DNA of 64,000 nucleotides, taken from Sandaracinaceae bacterium (lineage in GTDB: Bacteria; Myxococcota_A; Polyangia; Polyangiales; Sandaracinaceae). A model generated the notes under the pieces. The model made no database searches. It saw nothing but the letters and a program-made list of their open reading frames with translations, and was not told where the DNA came from. Position 1 is the stretch's first letter, and each line of letters begins with the position of its first letter. The position numbers and the translations under genes are program-made. This document shows, piece after piece, positions 21,821-33,162 of the stretch. Where the stretch lies: NCBI GenBank assembly GCA_019637095.1, contig JAHBWG010000019.1:1-64000 (forward strand), given 5' to 3'.

Positions 21821-22702
21821 TCAGGAGGCCTGGGCTCCGTTGGATCGCGCGGCCGGCCGCGGCGCGTAGGCGTCGACGAAGCGCAGCGCGCGATCCGCGA
21901 CCACGTCGGGCCGCTCGAGCGGGAGGAAGTGCCCCGCGCCGGGGAGGATCTCCATGCGGTACGGCGCCTCCACGAGGCGCTCCTGTCCGCGCGCACAGCC
22001 CGGCGCGATGCAGCCGTCGTCGAGCCCGTGCAGGTAGAGCAGCGGCGCGCGCACGGTGGCGCGATCGCGATCGATCATGCGCATCCACTCGAGCCGCGTC
22101 GGGCGCAAGAGCGCGCGGTAGTAGTGGACGGCCGCGTCGCCCCCGTCCGCGATCGACGCCGCCACCGCGTCGAGGTGCGCCGCGTCGGGCGTGAGGCCCG
22201 GCGACCACCGCCGCCAGAGCCGCTCGATCCCCGCGCGATCGATCGAGCGGGCCTGGAGCGCGAACATGTAGCGGCTGCGCGCGAGCTGCCGCGGGTCGCG
22301 CACGAGCGAGCGCGCGAACGCGATCGGGTGCGGCACGCTCAGCGCGATCGCCGCGGCGATGCGCGCGGGCGCGCGCGCGGCCGCGAACCACGTCGCCGCG
22401 GCGCCCCAGTCGTGCCCGAAGAGCACGACCGGCGCCTTCGGGCTCAGCTCCGCCGCGAACGCCAGCGCGTCGCGCGAGAGCCGGTCGAGCCCGAACGGCC
22501 CCGCGCTCGCCGACGGCGCGTAGCCGCGCATCCACGGCGCCACGCAGCGCCAGCCGCGCGCCGCGAGCCGCGCCATCACCGGCGCCCACGTCGCGGGCCC
22601 GTCCGGGAACCCGTGCAGCAAGACCGCGACGCGCCCGTCCTTCGGGCCGGTCGCGAGGGCGAAGAAGGTCGCGTCCTCGACGCGCAGCTCGATGCGTTCC
22701 AC
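21821..22702 (-). CDS. Alpha/beta hydrolase, epoxide-hydrolase-like
   Basis: About 293 residues from GTG 22702. Motifs in order: oxyanion loop LHGFPDGPATW, the nucleophile elbow VVLFGHDWGAAATWF, the acid on LHGLDDGCIAP and catalytic His in LPGAGHFLPLERP. An Asp nucleophile after HGFP and in GHDWG is typical of soluble epoxide hydrolases and haloalkane dehalogenase relatives. The two ring-opening tyrosines of epoxide hydrolases cannot be confirmed by eye. GTG is chosen because TATGTT ends 7 nt upstream; the ATG at 22714 lies inside that hexamer. Confidence 0.82.
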   Translation of the reverse strand: MERIELRVEDATFFALATGPKDGRVAVLLHGFPDGPATWAPVMARLAARGWRCVAPWMRGYAPSASAGPFGLDRLSRDALAFAAELSPKAPVVLFGHDWGAAATWFAAARAPARIAAAIALSVPHPIAFARSLVRDPRQLARSRYMFALQARSIDRAGIERLWRRWSPGLTPDAAHLDAVAASIADGGDAAVHYYRALLRPTRLEWMRMIDRDRATVRAPLLYLHGLDDGCIAPGCARGQERLVEAPYRMEILPGAGHFLPLERPDVVADRALRFVDAYAPRPAARSNGAQAS

Positions 22703-22709
22703 GCGCGGG

Positions 22710-22715
22710 AACATA
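22710..22715 (-). promoter_or_regulatory. -10 box (TATGTT) deciding the hydrolase start
   Basis: The hexamer ends 7 nt before GTG 22702 and contains the competing upstream ATG. Confidence 0.45.
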
Positions 22716-22777
22716 GCCGCGTTCCGCCCGACGACGAGCCGAGCCCGCGCCGCGCGATCCGAGCGGCTCGGGTGAGC

Positions 22778-22783
22778 TACGCT
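22778..22783 (+). promoter_or_regulatory. -10 box (TACGCT) for the kinase gene
   Basis: The hexamer ends 11 nt before ATG 22795. Confidence 0.35.
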
Positions 22784-22794
22784 GCGGCTCTCGC

Positions 22795-24903
22795 ATGCCG
22801 GAGCTGAACACGCGCGTGGAGCGGCTGGTGGCGGAGGGACGGCACGCCGAGGCGGCGGACCTCTTGCTCGACAAGGGGCACGTAGAGCGCGCGGCGGAGC
22901 TCTACGCGGCGGTGTGGCAGTGGGGCCGCGCGATCGAGATCGCCGAGGAGGCGGGGCTGTTCGACATCGCCTACCGCCACGCGATCGCCGGCCAGGACCG
23001 CGACGCGTGCGGGCGCGTGCTCGCCAAGCTCGAGGCGCGGCCCGAGCAGGCGGTGCGCGCGGCGACCCACGCGGAGCAACGCGGCTTGCTCCTCGACGCG
23101 GCGCGCCTGCGCGAGGCGGCGGGCGAGACGGAGGCGGCCGCCGAGCTGTACGAGCGCGCGGGTGACCTGCGCGACGCGGCGCGCTGCCGGATCGTCCTGG
23201 GCGAGCTGCGCAAGGCGGGGATGCTCTTCGAGCGGCGCCTGCGCGAGGACGCGGAGGACGGCGCGAGCGCGCTCGAGCTCGGGCGGATCCTCGCGCAGTT
23301 CGGCCGATGGGATCACGCCGTGCGCGCGCTGCAGAAGGCGGCCGAGCACGAGGCGCACGAGGCGGCCGCGCTGCGCTTGCTCGTCGCGTGCTTCGCCGCG
23401 ATGGGCATGGACGAGGCGGCGGGCAGCCGGCTCGACGCGCTCCGTCGCCTCCAGCCGGAGCTGCCGGTGACCGTCCCGGAGATGCTCACCGAGGTGTACG
23501 GCGATCCGCGCGGCGTCGCGGCGCTCGTCGGGCAGGCCGACTCGGAGCGCCTCCTCGCCGGGCGCTACCGCGTGATGGCGCAGCTCGGCGCGGGTGCGAC
23601 CGGGCGCGTGCTCCTCGCGCACGACCCGTTCCACGACCGGCAGGTCGCCGTGAAGGTGCTCAACGTCGGCGGCGGCGCGTCGGGCCGCGACGCGTTCGTG
23701 CGCTTCGGCCGCGAGGCGCGCGTCGCCGCCGGGATCGAGCACGCGAACGTCGTGTCGGTCTTCGAGTTCAACCCCGACGGCCCGTTCCTCGTGATGGAGT
23801 ACATGGCGGGCGGCACGCTCGCGGATCGCCTCGGCGACGGGCCCGACGAGCGCCCGCGCCGGCTCGGCCCGCTGCGCACGTGGGCGATGGCGAAGGGCGT
23901 CCTGTCGGCGCTCGAGGCGGTGCACCGCCGCGGCGTCGTGCACCGCGACCTCAAGCCGGCCAACGTCTTCTACGCCGAGAACGGCGACGTGAAGCTCGGC
24001 GACTTCGGCGTCGCGCACCTCACCGACCTCGGCAACACGCTCACCGGCGCGCTCGTCGGTACGCTCGCGTACATGACGCCCGAGCAGATCACCGGCTCGT
24101 CGCGGCCCGACGCGTCCACCGATCTCTACGCGCTCGGGGTGATCCTCTTCCGCTGCCTCACCGGGCGGCTCCCGTTCGAGGGGCCCGACTTCGTGGCGCA
24201 GCACCTCGAGGACACGCCGCCCGCGCCGAGCGAGGTCGCCCCGTGGCTCGGGATCGCGTTCGACGACGTGTTCGCGAAGCTCCTCGCGAAGCGCCCCGCG
24301 GATCGCTTCGCGTCCGCGAACGACCTCGTCGACGCGCTGCGGACGCTGCCGTGGGCCGCGGCCGAGGAGGCGATGCCGCCCGACGAGGGCGAGGCCGCGC
24401 CCGCGCGTCCGGCGTCGATCGCGCCCGCCGCCGCGCCGTCGCAGAGCGGCGCGCGCTTCGAGGTCCTCGAGACGCGCGAGGACGGGATCGCGATCGCGCG
24501 CGACGAGCTGCTCGAGCGGACGGTCGAGCTCGTGCCGCTCGACGCGGCGCGCGCGGAGCGGCTGCGCGCGTTCGCGCGCGCGGACGGGCCGTACCTGCAG
24601 GCCGTCTACGAGATCGACGAGGCGCTCGGCCGCGCGGTGCTCGAGCACCCGAGCGGGGTGCCGCTCGCGACGCTCGGCGGGCGCGATCCGCGCCGCGCGG
24701 TGATCGTCGCGCAGGTCCGCGAGGCGATCGGTCGGTTGCACGCGGAGCGCGTGGTGCACGGCGCGGTGCGCGCCGGCGTCGTCGTGGTCGGCCCGGCGCG
24801 CGCGGTCCTGCGCGTCGCGCTCGCGCCCAGCCCGGGCGCGGACACCGCGGCGGACTGGGCCGGCCTCGACGCGCTCGGCGGGCGCGCGCGCGGCGCGCCC
24901 TGA
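22795..24903 (+). CDS. TPR-like / Ser-Thr kinase / degenerate second kinase domain
   Basis: 702 residues. Residues 1-240 are helical repeats (YAAVWQWGRAIEIAEEAG, RGLLLDAARLREAAGETEAA) typical of TPR or related solenoids. The Hanks kinase (about 256-530) has the Gly loop LGAGATGRVLL, AVKVLN, VVHRDLKPANV (Asp385), KLGDFGVAHL (Asp403), GTLAYMTPEQI and DLYALGVILF, so it should be active. From about 553 a second kinase-like half appears (RFEVLETREDGIAIARDELL), with VVHGAVRAGVVVVG where the catalytic HRDLKPAN should be. It lacks the catalytic Asp and a DFG and ends early, so it looks like a pseudokinase. No membrane segment, so cytosolic. Confidence 0.88.
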   Translation: MPELNTRVERLVAEGRHAEAADLLLDKGHVERAAELYAAVWQWGRAIEIAEEAGLFDIAYRHAIAGQDRDACGRVLAKLEARPEQAVRAATHAEQRGLLLDAARLREAAGETEAAAELYERAGDLRDAARCRIVLGELRKAGMLFERRLREDAEDGASALELGRILAQFGRWDHAVRALQKAAEHEAHEAAALRLLVACFAAMGMDEAAGSRLDALRRLQPELPVTVPEMLTEVYGDPRGVAALVGQADSERLLAGRYRVMAQLGAGATGRVLLAHDPFHDRQVAVKVLNVGGGASGRDAFVRFGREARVAAGIEHANVVSVFEFNPDGPFLVMEYMAGGTLADRLGDGPDERPRRLGPLRTWAMAKGVLSALEAVHRRGVVHRDLKPANVFYAENGDVKLGDFGVAHLTDLGNTLTGALVGTLAYMTPEQITGSSRPDASTDLYALGVILFRCLTGRLPFEGPDFVAQHLEDTPPAPSEVAPWLGIAFDDVFAKLLAKRPADRFASANDLVDALRTLPWAAAEEAMPPDEGEAAPARPASIAPAAAPSQSGARFEVLETREDGIAIARDELLERTVELVPLDAARAERLRAFARADGPYLQAVYEIDEALGRAVLEHPSGVPLATLGGRDPRRAVIVAQVREAIGRLHAERVVHGAVRAGVVVVGPARAVLRVALAPSPGADTAADWAGLDALGGRARGAP

Positions 24904-25018
24904 GCACGGCGCCGCGGGTGTGGCGCGCCGACCACGGCGGCACACGCTGCCGCATGTCGTCGCCCGCCGTCGGCGCTCGCCGGTCGGCACGCGCCTCGCT
25001 GTCTTCGTGCGCAACGGC

Positions 25019-25269
25019 ATGCGCGTCTTGCTCTCGCGCTCGCTGGTCCTCGCGGCGGCGGTCCGTCAACCGAGGCGGGCACCCTCGCGTCGTGCATCGA
25101 AGGTCGGTGCGTGCTCGAGGGTTGCGCGACGGGCTTCGGCGACTGCGACGGGGAGGACGGGCTCTGCGAGACGCGGCTCTCCACCGCGACGGACTGCGGC
25201 GCGTGCGGCGTCGCCTGCGCGGAGGGCGAGCGCTGCGCCGACGGAGCGTGCGTCGCGTCGGACGGATGA
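25019..25269 (+). pseudogene. Broken gene for a secreted Cys-rich protein
   Basis: ATG 25019 starts a signal-like sequence MRVLLSRSLVLAAA, but that frame soon becomes Arg/Pro noise. In a different frame, a coherent Cys-rich sequence runs from about 25075 to the stop at 25269 (ASCIEGRCVLEGC, then DCGACGVACAEGERCADGAC) and has no start codon of its own. This is the pattern of a frameshifted or internally deleted gene. The surviving Cys motif closely matches the repeats of the neighbouring gene 25280-26560 on the other strand. The rest of the 24904-25279 gap shows nothing else. Confidence 0.5.
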
Positions 25270-25279
25270 CGCGCCCGGC

Positions 25280-26560
25280 TCAAGGGGCGTGGAAGGTGAT
25301 CGTCGAGCCGCGGTCGTTCGGGTAGCCCGCGGAGCCGCAGCCGCTGGCGACCTGGCGGATCGTCTCGTAGCGCACGACGTAGGTCGGACCGGCGATCGGC
25401 GCGAAGGTGAACGAGGTCGTCAGGAGGTTCTGCCCAGGCGCGATGTTGAAGCTGCCCACCATCACCGAGTTGATTCGCACGCCGACGCTCTGCGTGTCGC
25501 ACGTCAGCACGTTCGGGTCGACGACGAGGCTCACGTCGACCCGCCCGACGCTCGGGAGGCTCGTCGCGCGCGTCCCCTGCACGTAGTCGCCGAGCCGCCA
25601 GAAGTACAGGCCGTCGGCGCCGACCCGCGTGTCGCCGGCCTGGGGGAACGGGCTCGTCTCCATCCCGGCGCGACACATCCCGCCGCTGCACACCATGCTC
25701 GCGGTGCACGCCGCGAAGCACGCGCCGCAGTGCGCGCGATCGCTCGAGAGGTCGCGGCAGCTCCCGCCGCATCCCATCTGGCCGGCGGGGCAGTCGAGCA
25801 CGCACATCCCACCGTCGCAGCGCTCGCCGGTCGCGCAGGCGTTGCCGCACGCGCCGCAGTGCATCGCGTCGCGCAAGCGATCGTGACACGTCGCGCCGCA
25901 GAGGATCTGCCCGCCCGGGCACGGCGAGATGCACCGGCCGCCCTCGCAGGTCTCGCCCGGGGCGCACGCGGTGCCGCACGCGCCGCACGCCATCGGGTCG
26001 CGCAGGAGATCGCGGCAGCTCGCGCCGCACACCGTCTGTCCGCTCGGGCACGAGAGCACGCACGCGCTCGACGCGCAGCGCTCGCCCTCCGCGCACGCGC
26101 GCCCGCAGGTCCCGCAGTGACGGGCGTCGATCGAGACGTCGACGCAGGCGCCGGCGCAGAGCATCCGGGGCGCCGCGCACCCCTCGCATACGCCGCCGAC
26201 GCAGCGCTCGTCGCCTGCGCAGGCGCGCCCGCACTCGCCGCAGTGCGCCGGATCGACCTCGAGGTCGCGGCACGCGCCGTCGCACGCGGTCTCCTCGCCA
26301 GGACACTCGCTGCTGCACACGCCGCGCGCGCAGACCTCGCCGCCCGCGCACGCCCGATCGCAGCCGCCGCAGTGGCGCCGGTCCGCCTCGACCTCGACGC
26401 ACTCTCCGCCGCAGAGCAGCGCGCCGCCCCCGCAGCCGCCGTCGGGGAGCGCGCTCGTCGCGTCGCGGCGCGACCCCGCGTCGAGCCGACTCCCTCCGCC
26501 GTCCGCGCAGCTCGTCGCGAGCAGCGTGGCGACGAGCCCGACGATCTGCGGCCCACGCAC
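25280..26560 (-). CDS. Lipoprotein with tandem Stig1-like Cys repeats
   Basis: 426 residues from GTG 26560. The signal ends in LLATSCADGGG (lipobox). After an Asp-rich linker come about seven repeats of roughly 38 residues with the pattern C...C.D...D..HCG.CG.AC..GE.C..G.C, resembling Stig1-type Cys-rich repeats of myxobacterial surface proteins. The last 120 residues are a Cys-poor beta domain (LYFWRLGDYVQGTRATSLP, VGVRINSVMVGSFNI) like an exosortase/cell-surface lectin fold. GTG 26560 is preferred because TAGGAT ends 7 nt upstream and overlaps the nearer ATG 26569. Adhesion or matrix binding is likely but unproven. Confidence 0.72.
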   Translation of the reverse strand: MRGPQIVGLVATLLATSCADGGGSRLDAGSRRDATSALPDGGCGGGALLCGGECVEVEADRRHCGGCDRACAGGEVCARGVCSSECPGEETACDGACRDLEVDPAHCGECGRACAGDERCVGGVCEGCAAPRMLCAGACVDVSIDARHCGTCGRACAEGERCASSACVLSCPSGQTVCGASCRDLLRDPMACGACGTACAPGETCEGGRCISPCPGGQILCGATCHDRLRDAMHCGACGNACATGERCDGGMCVLDCPAGQMGCGGSCRDLSSDRAHCGACFAACTASMVCSGGMCRAGMETSPFPQAGDTRVGADGLYFWRLGDYVQGTRATSLPSVGRVDVSLVVDPNVLTCDTQSVGVRINSVMVGSFNIAPGQNLLTTSFTFAPIAGPTYVVRYETIRQVASGCGSAGYPNDRGSTITFHAP

Positions 26561-26567
26561 GAGCTCC

Positions 26568-26573
26568 ATCCTA
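26568..26573 (-). promoter_or_regulatory. -10 box (TAGGAT) for the Cys-repeat lipoprotein
   Basis: The hexamer ends 7 nt before GTG 26560 and contains the first base pair of the competing ATG 26569. Confidence 0.4.
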
Positions 26574-26622
26574 CGCGCCGCGCGCGCGCGATGCGAGCGC
26601 CCGGCCCGAGCGATGACGGAGC

Positions 26623-27474
26623 TCAATAGCGGTAGAAGCCCTCGCCGCTCTTCTTCCCGAGCTTGCCGGCGCGCACCATCTGCCGCAGCAGCGCGGGCGG
26701 GCGGAACTGCTCGCCGAGCTCGCGGTGCAGGTGCTCGAGGATCGCGAGCCGCACGTCGAGCCCGACCAGATCCGTCAGCTCGAGCGGCCCCATCGGGTGC
26801 CGGTACCCGAGCTTCATCGCCTTGTCGATGTCGGCCGCGCTCGCGACGCCGCTCTCGAGCATGCGGATCGCCTCGCAGCCGAGGATCACGCCCAGGCGGC
26901 TCGTGGCGAAGCCCGGGAAGTCCTTCACGACGATCGGCTCCTTGCCGATGCGCGTCGCGAGGGCGCGCGCGCGCTCGACGCTCGCGTCGCTCGTCGCGAG
27001 CCCGCGCACGATCTCGAGCAGCGTCATCAGCGGCACCGGGTTGAAGAAGTGCAGGCCGACGACGCGCTCGGGCGCGCCGCTCGCCGCGCCGATCTCGGTC
27101 ACGCTGAGCGAGGAGGTGTTCGACGCGAGCAGCGCGTGCGCGGGCGCGTGCGCGGCGACGGCGCGGAACGTCTCGATCTTCAGCGCCATGATCTCGGGGA
27201 TCGCCTCGACGACGAGGTCCGCGCCGCGCACCGCGTCCGCGAGCTCCGTCGTCACGCGGATCCGCGCGAGCGCGGCGTCGCGCGCCGGGGCGTCGAGCTT
27301 GCCCTTCTCGGTGAGCTTGCCGAGCGAGCCCTCGATCCCGCGCTGGCCGCGCGCGAGCGCCGCGTCGTCGACGTCGCGCATGACGACGTCCATCCCGGCG
27401 ACCGCGCAGACCTGCGCGATCCCGTGCCCCATGGTGCCCGCGCCGAGCACCGCCACGTTGCGAATCTCGCTCAT
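26623..27474 (-). CDS. 3-hydroxybutyryl-CoA dehydrogenase
   Basis: 283 residues, the usual length. The N-terminal Rossmann domain starts NVAVLGAGTMGHGIAQVC and shows the NAD-binding GxGxxG. The active-site segments are ASNTSSLSVTEI and GLHFFNPVPLMTLLEIVRG (catalytic His in HFFNP), followed by KDFPGFATSRL and the C-terminal 3HCDH domain (AMKLGYRHPMGPLELTDLVGLD). The enzyme oxidises (S)-3-hydroxyacyl-CoA with NAD(P)+ in beta-oxidation or butanoate/PHB metabolism. It stands alone, next to the transglutaminase-type cluster. Confidence 0.93.
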   Translation of the reverse strand: MSEIRNVAVLGAGTMGHGIAQVCAVAGMDVVMRDVDDAALARGQRGIEGSLGKLTEKGKLDAPARDAALARIRVTTELADAVRGADLVVEAIPEIMALKIETFRAVAAHAPAHALLASNTSSLSVTEIGAASGAPERVVGLHFFNPVPLMTLLEIVRGLATSDASVERARALATRIGKEPIVVKDFPGFATSRLGVILGCEAIRMLESGVASAADIDKAMKLGYRHPMGPLELTDLVGLDVRLAILEHLHRELGEQFRPPALLRQMVRAGKLGKKSGEGFYRY

Positions 27475-27520
27475 GGCGCGAGCCGTAGCACGGCGCGCGC
27501 GCGGCGGGGGCGCCGCGTCC

Positions 27521-29623
27521 TCACACCACGCGGCGGGTGTCGAGGGCGTAGCGGGAGAGCGCCGCGCGGGGTGGGGCGACCATCGGGGCGAGCGCCCCGT
27601 GCGCCGGCTCGACGACGAAGCGCTCCGCCCGGCGGCGCGCGGCCTCCGCGTCGTCGGCGGGCAGGCCCGGGTAGACGCCGCCGCCCGGGATCCACGCGTG
27701 CACCGAGACGTGCACCGCGTCCTCGGGCCCGCGCAGGTCGAGCGCGAGCGGGTCGAGCGGCGCGAGATCGGGGTGCAGGCCCGGGCTCGGTGCGAAGCTG
27801 CGGTAGCGCACGCCGAACACCGCGGCGACGCCGCGGCGGCTCTGGTGCAGGATCATCGGCAGCCGATGGCTCGCGCCGTTCAATCGCACGCCGACTTGCA
27901 CCCGGTGGAGCTCGGGCCCGACGAGCCGCAGCTCGAGCCGCGTCGTGGACGAGTCGACGAGCCGGCTCGTCCCCGCCTCGCGCGAGAGGTCGCCGACGAG
28001 CGGCCAGTGCTCGATCGCGCGGCGCACCTCGAGCCGGACGCCGCCGTCGAGCGCGGCGACGCCGACCACGCGGTGCGCGTCGTCGGCGAGCTCCGCGACG
28101 AGCGGCGCGCCCAGGCCGAAGCCCTCGCGCCCGAGCTCGTCGAGCACGTCGTCGAGGTCGAGCGCCAGGAAGAACGGGAGCGCGAAGCGGTCGTGCAGGT
28201 CGGCGCCGTGATCGATCAAGCCGATCGGGTACGGCCGCGCGGCGAGCCGCGCGAGCACGGCGCGGAAGAGCGCGGCGCGCGCCGCCTCGTGGGCGGGGCT
28301 CGGCGCCTGGCGCAGCGCGCGCAGCTCGACGAGCCCGAGCCGACCGCGCTCGCCGATCCAAGGGCTCCACAGCTTCTCGACGTTGACCTCGGACCGGTGC
28401 GTGTTGCCGAAGCGGTCCGTCAAGAGCGGGGCGAGCGCGCCGGCGAGGCGCTCCGGGGAGGGCGCCTCCGCGCGCGCGAGCCGATCGAGCGCGACGGCGA
28501 GCTCCTCGAAGCTCTCGCGCGCTTGCTCGTCGGGCCGCACCGCCTGGCCGGAGCCGCCGACGGCGCGGCCCGCGAAGAAGTACGACAGGCTCGGGTGCCG
28601 CGAGAGGTACGCGACGAGCCGAGGGAGCAGGTGCGGGTGCGCGAAGAACGGGCTCGCTTCGGGCCGTGGGCCGCCGAACGTGAGGTGCCCGCCGCCGCCC
28701 GAGTCGGTCACCTCGCCGTTGTACTGGCGTCGCGCCGGCGAGAGCTCGGCCGCGGCCGCCGCCGCGTGGATCGCGCGCGAGGCGTGGTGGAGCTCCGTCG
28801 CGCTCCGGCACGGGGCCATGTTCACCTCGACGACGCCGGGGTCGGGCGTGACCGTGGTGAACGCGACGCGATCGTCGACCGGCGGCGGGTAGCCGCGGAG
28901 GATCAGCGCGTCGAGCGGGAGCGCGCGCGCCGCCGCGGCGACGACGCCGAGGAAGCCGACGAACAGATCCACGCTCTCGAAGGCGGGCAGCTCGAGCGCG
29001 ACGTGTCCGTCCTCGCTGCCGAGCGCGACGAGGCGAGCGCCTCGCGCGGCCACCGGATCGACGAGCCCTCCCGGCGGGATCGGGCGACCCTCGAGCGGCG
29101 GGCGCGAGAGGAGCGCCGCGTCGGCCTCGCCGAGCACGAGCCGGTGGGGCAGCGGCCCCGGGACGTCGAGTGCCTTGGCACCGAGCGCCTCGACCAGCGC
29201 GTCGCGGAGCGCGCGCGGGTCTCCGCCGCCTGACGGCGCGTCGAGGCACGCGGGATCGAGCGGCCCGTCCCAGAGGGGGACCCCGCTGCGCAGCGCGTAG
29301 ATCCCGAAGCTCCAGCGCGGCGCCGGCTCGCCCGGGTACTGCCGGCCGAGCGTTCGCACGAAGGCTTGCCCCTCTCTGCGCAGCGCCCGCGCCAGCGCCG
29401 CGCCCCGCGCGCGCTTGCCGTCGCCGTCCGCCGCGCCGAGCCACCCCGGCGCGCTGGACGCCGCGTCGGTGAACGTCGGCTCCGCACCGAGCCAGATCAC
29501 CAGCCGCGCCGCGGCGAGCGCGCGGTCGTGCGCGAGGAGCGCGTCGTCGAAGGCGTCCACCGTGCGCGCCCGGATCGCACGATCGCCCGCGCGACGCAAC
29601 GTCGAGGGGACGATCCTCGTCAT
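27521..29623 (-). CDS. Stand-alone DUF2126 protein (amidoligase-like)
   Basis: 700 residues. It aligns by eye with the C-terminal part of the next gene (27% or so in places): AEPTFTD / GEPTWTS, LGRQYPGEPAPRWSF / [25 protein letters not shown] / [10 protein letters not shown] and DSGGGGHLTFGGP / [13 protein letters not shown]. That part is DUF2126, which comparative studies have grouped with glutamine-synthetase-fold COOH-NH2 ligases; I take that placement from memory. This paralog lacks the transglutaminase domain and has Gly in place of Asn in GGGNHL. It is probably cytosolic. The start codon lies inside a repeated motif at 29602-29728. Confidence 0.78.
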   Translation of the reverse strand: MTRIVPSTLRRAGDRAIRARTVDAFDDALLAHDRALAAARLVIWLGAEPTFTDAASSAPGWLGAADGDGKRARGAALARALRREGQAFVRTLGRQYPGEPAPRWSFGIYALRSGVPLWDGPLDPACLDAPSGGGDPRALRDALVEALGAKALDVPGPLPHRLVLGEADAALLSRPPLEGRPIPPGGLVDPVAARGARLVALGSEDGHVALELPAFESVDLFVGFLGVVAAAARALPLDALILRGYPPPVDDRVAFTTVTPDPGVVEVNMAPCRSATELHHASRAIHAAAAAAELSPARRQYNGEVTDSGGGGHLTFGGPRPEASPFFAHPHLLPRLVAYLSRHPSLSYFFAGRAVGGSGQAVRPDEQARESFEELAVALDRLARAEAPSPERLAGALAPLLTDRFGNTHRSEVNVEKLWSPWIGERGRLGLVELRALRQAPSPAHEAARAALFRAVLARLAARPYPIGLIDHGADLHDRFALPFFLALDLDDVLDELGREGFGLGAPLVAELADDAHRVVGVAALDGGVRLEVRRAIEHWPLVGDLSREAGTSRLVDSSTTRLELRLVGPELHRVQVGVRLNGASHRLPMILHQSRRGVAAVFGVRYRSFAPSPGLHPDLAPLDPLALDLRGPEDAVHVSVHAWIPGGGVYPGLPADDAEAARRRAERFVVEPAHGALAPMVAPPRAALSRYALDTRRVV

Positions 29624-29726
29624 CTCGTCATTCTCGGCGGCATCGAGGGACGACCCTCGTCATCTCGTCATTCTCGGGGGGCGCGCGACGAGCATCACGA
29701 AATGACGAAATGACGGGATCGTCCCC

Positions 29727-29728
<2 letters not shown>
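29602..29728. repeat. Tandem and inverted repeat between the two DUF2126 genes
   Basis: A 35-36 bp unit occurs at 29602-29637 and again at 29643-29677 in the same orientation, with two differences (one indel, one substitution). A third, inverted and diverged copy lies at about 29697-29728. Arms GAGGGGACGATCC (29604-29616) and GGATCGTCCCCTC (29716-29728) are exact complements, so the whole 127 bp can fold back. The core contains repeated ATGACGA. It covers the start codon of gene 27521-29623 and the stop of gene 29727-32996, so it could be a translational hairpin, an operator array or a miniature insertion. Confidence 0.7.
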
Positions 29729-32996
<3,268 letters not shown>

Positions 32997-33006
32997 GGGG
33001 GCCGCG

Positions 33007-33012
33007 AGTATC
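33007..33012 (-). promoter_or_regulatory. Possible -10 (GATACT) for the transglutaminase-DUF2126 gene
   Basis: The hexamer ends 10 nt before ATG 32996, within the 166-bp divergent region shared with gene 33163. Confidence 0.3.
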
Positions 33013-33148
33013 GCGCGGTCGCGGTCGCGTGGGCCACCCTCGCGGCCGGCGGGCGCGCACTTCGACGGCCGCGTTTCTCCCGTGTTTCGGGGCGGTAACC
33101 TCGGCGCCGGGGCGCGAATCGTGCGCGATCCGGCGAAGGCCCGCGTGC

Positions 33149-33154
33149 TAGCTT
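33149..33154 (+). promoter_or_regulatory. -10 box (TAGCTT) for the ATP-grasp gene
   Basis: The hexamer ends 8 nt before GTG 33163. Confidence 0.45.
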
Positions 33155-33162
33155 CACCGCTC

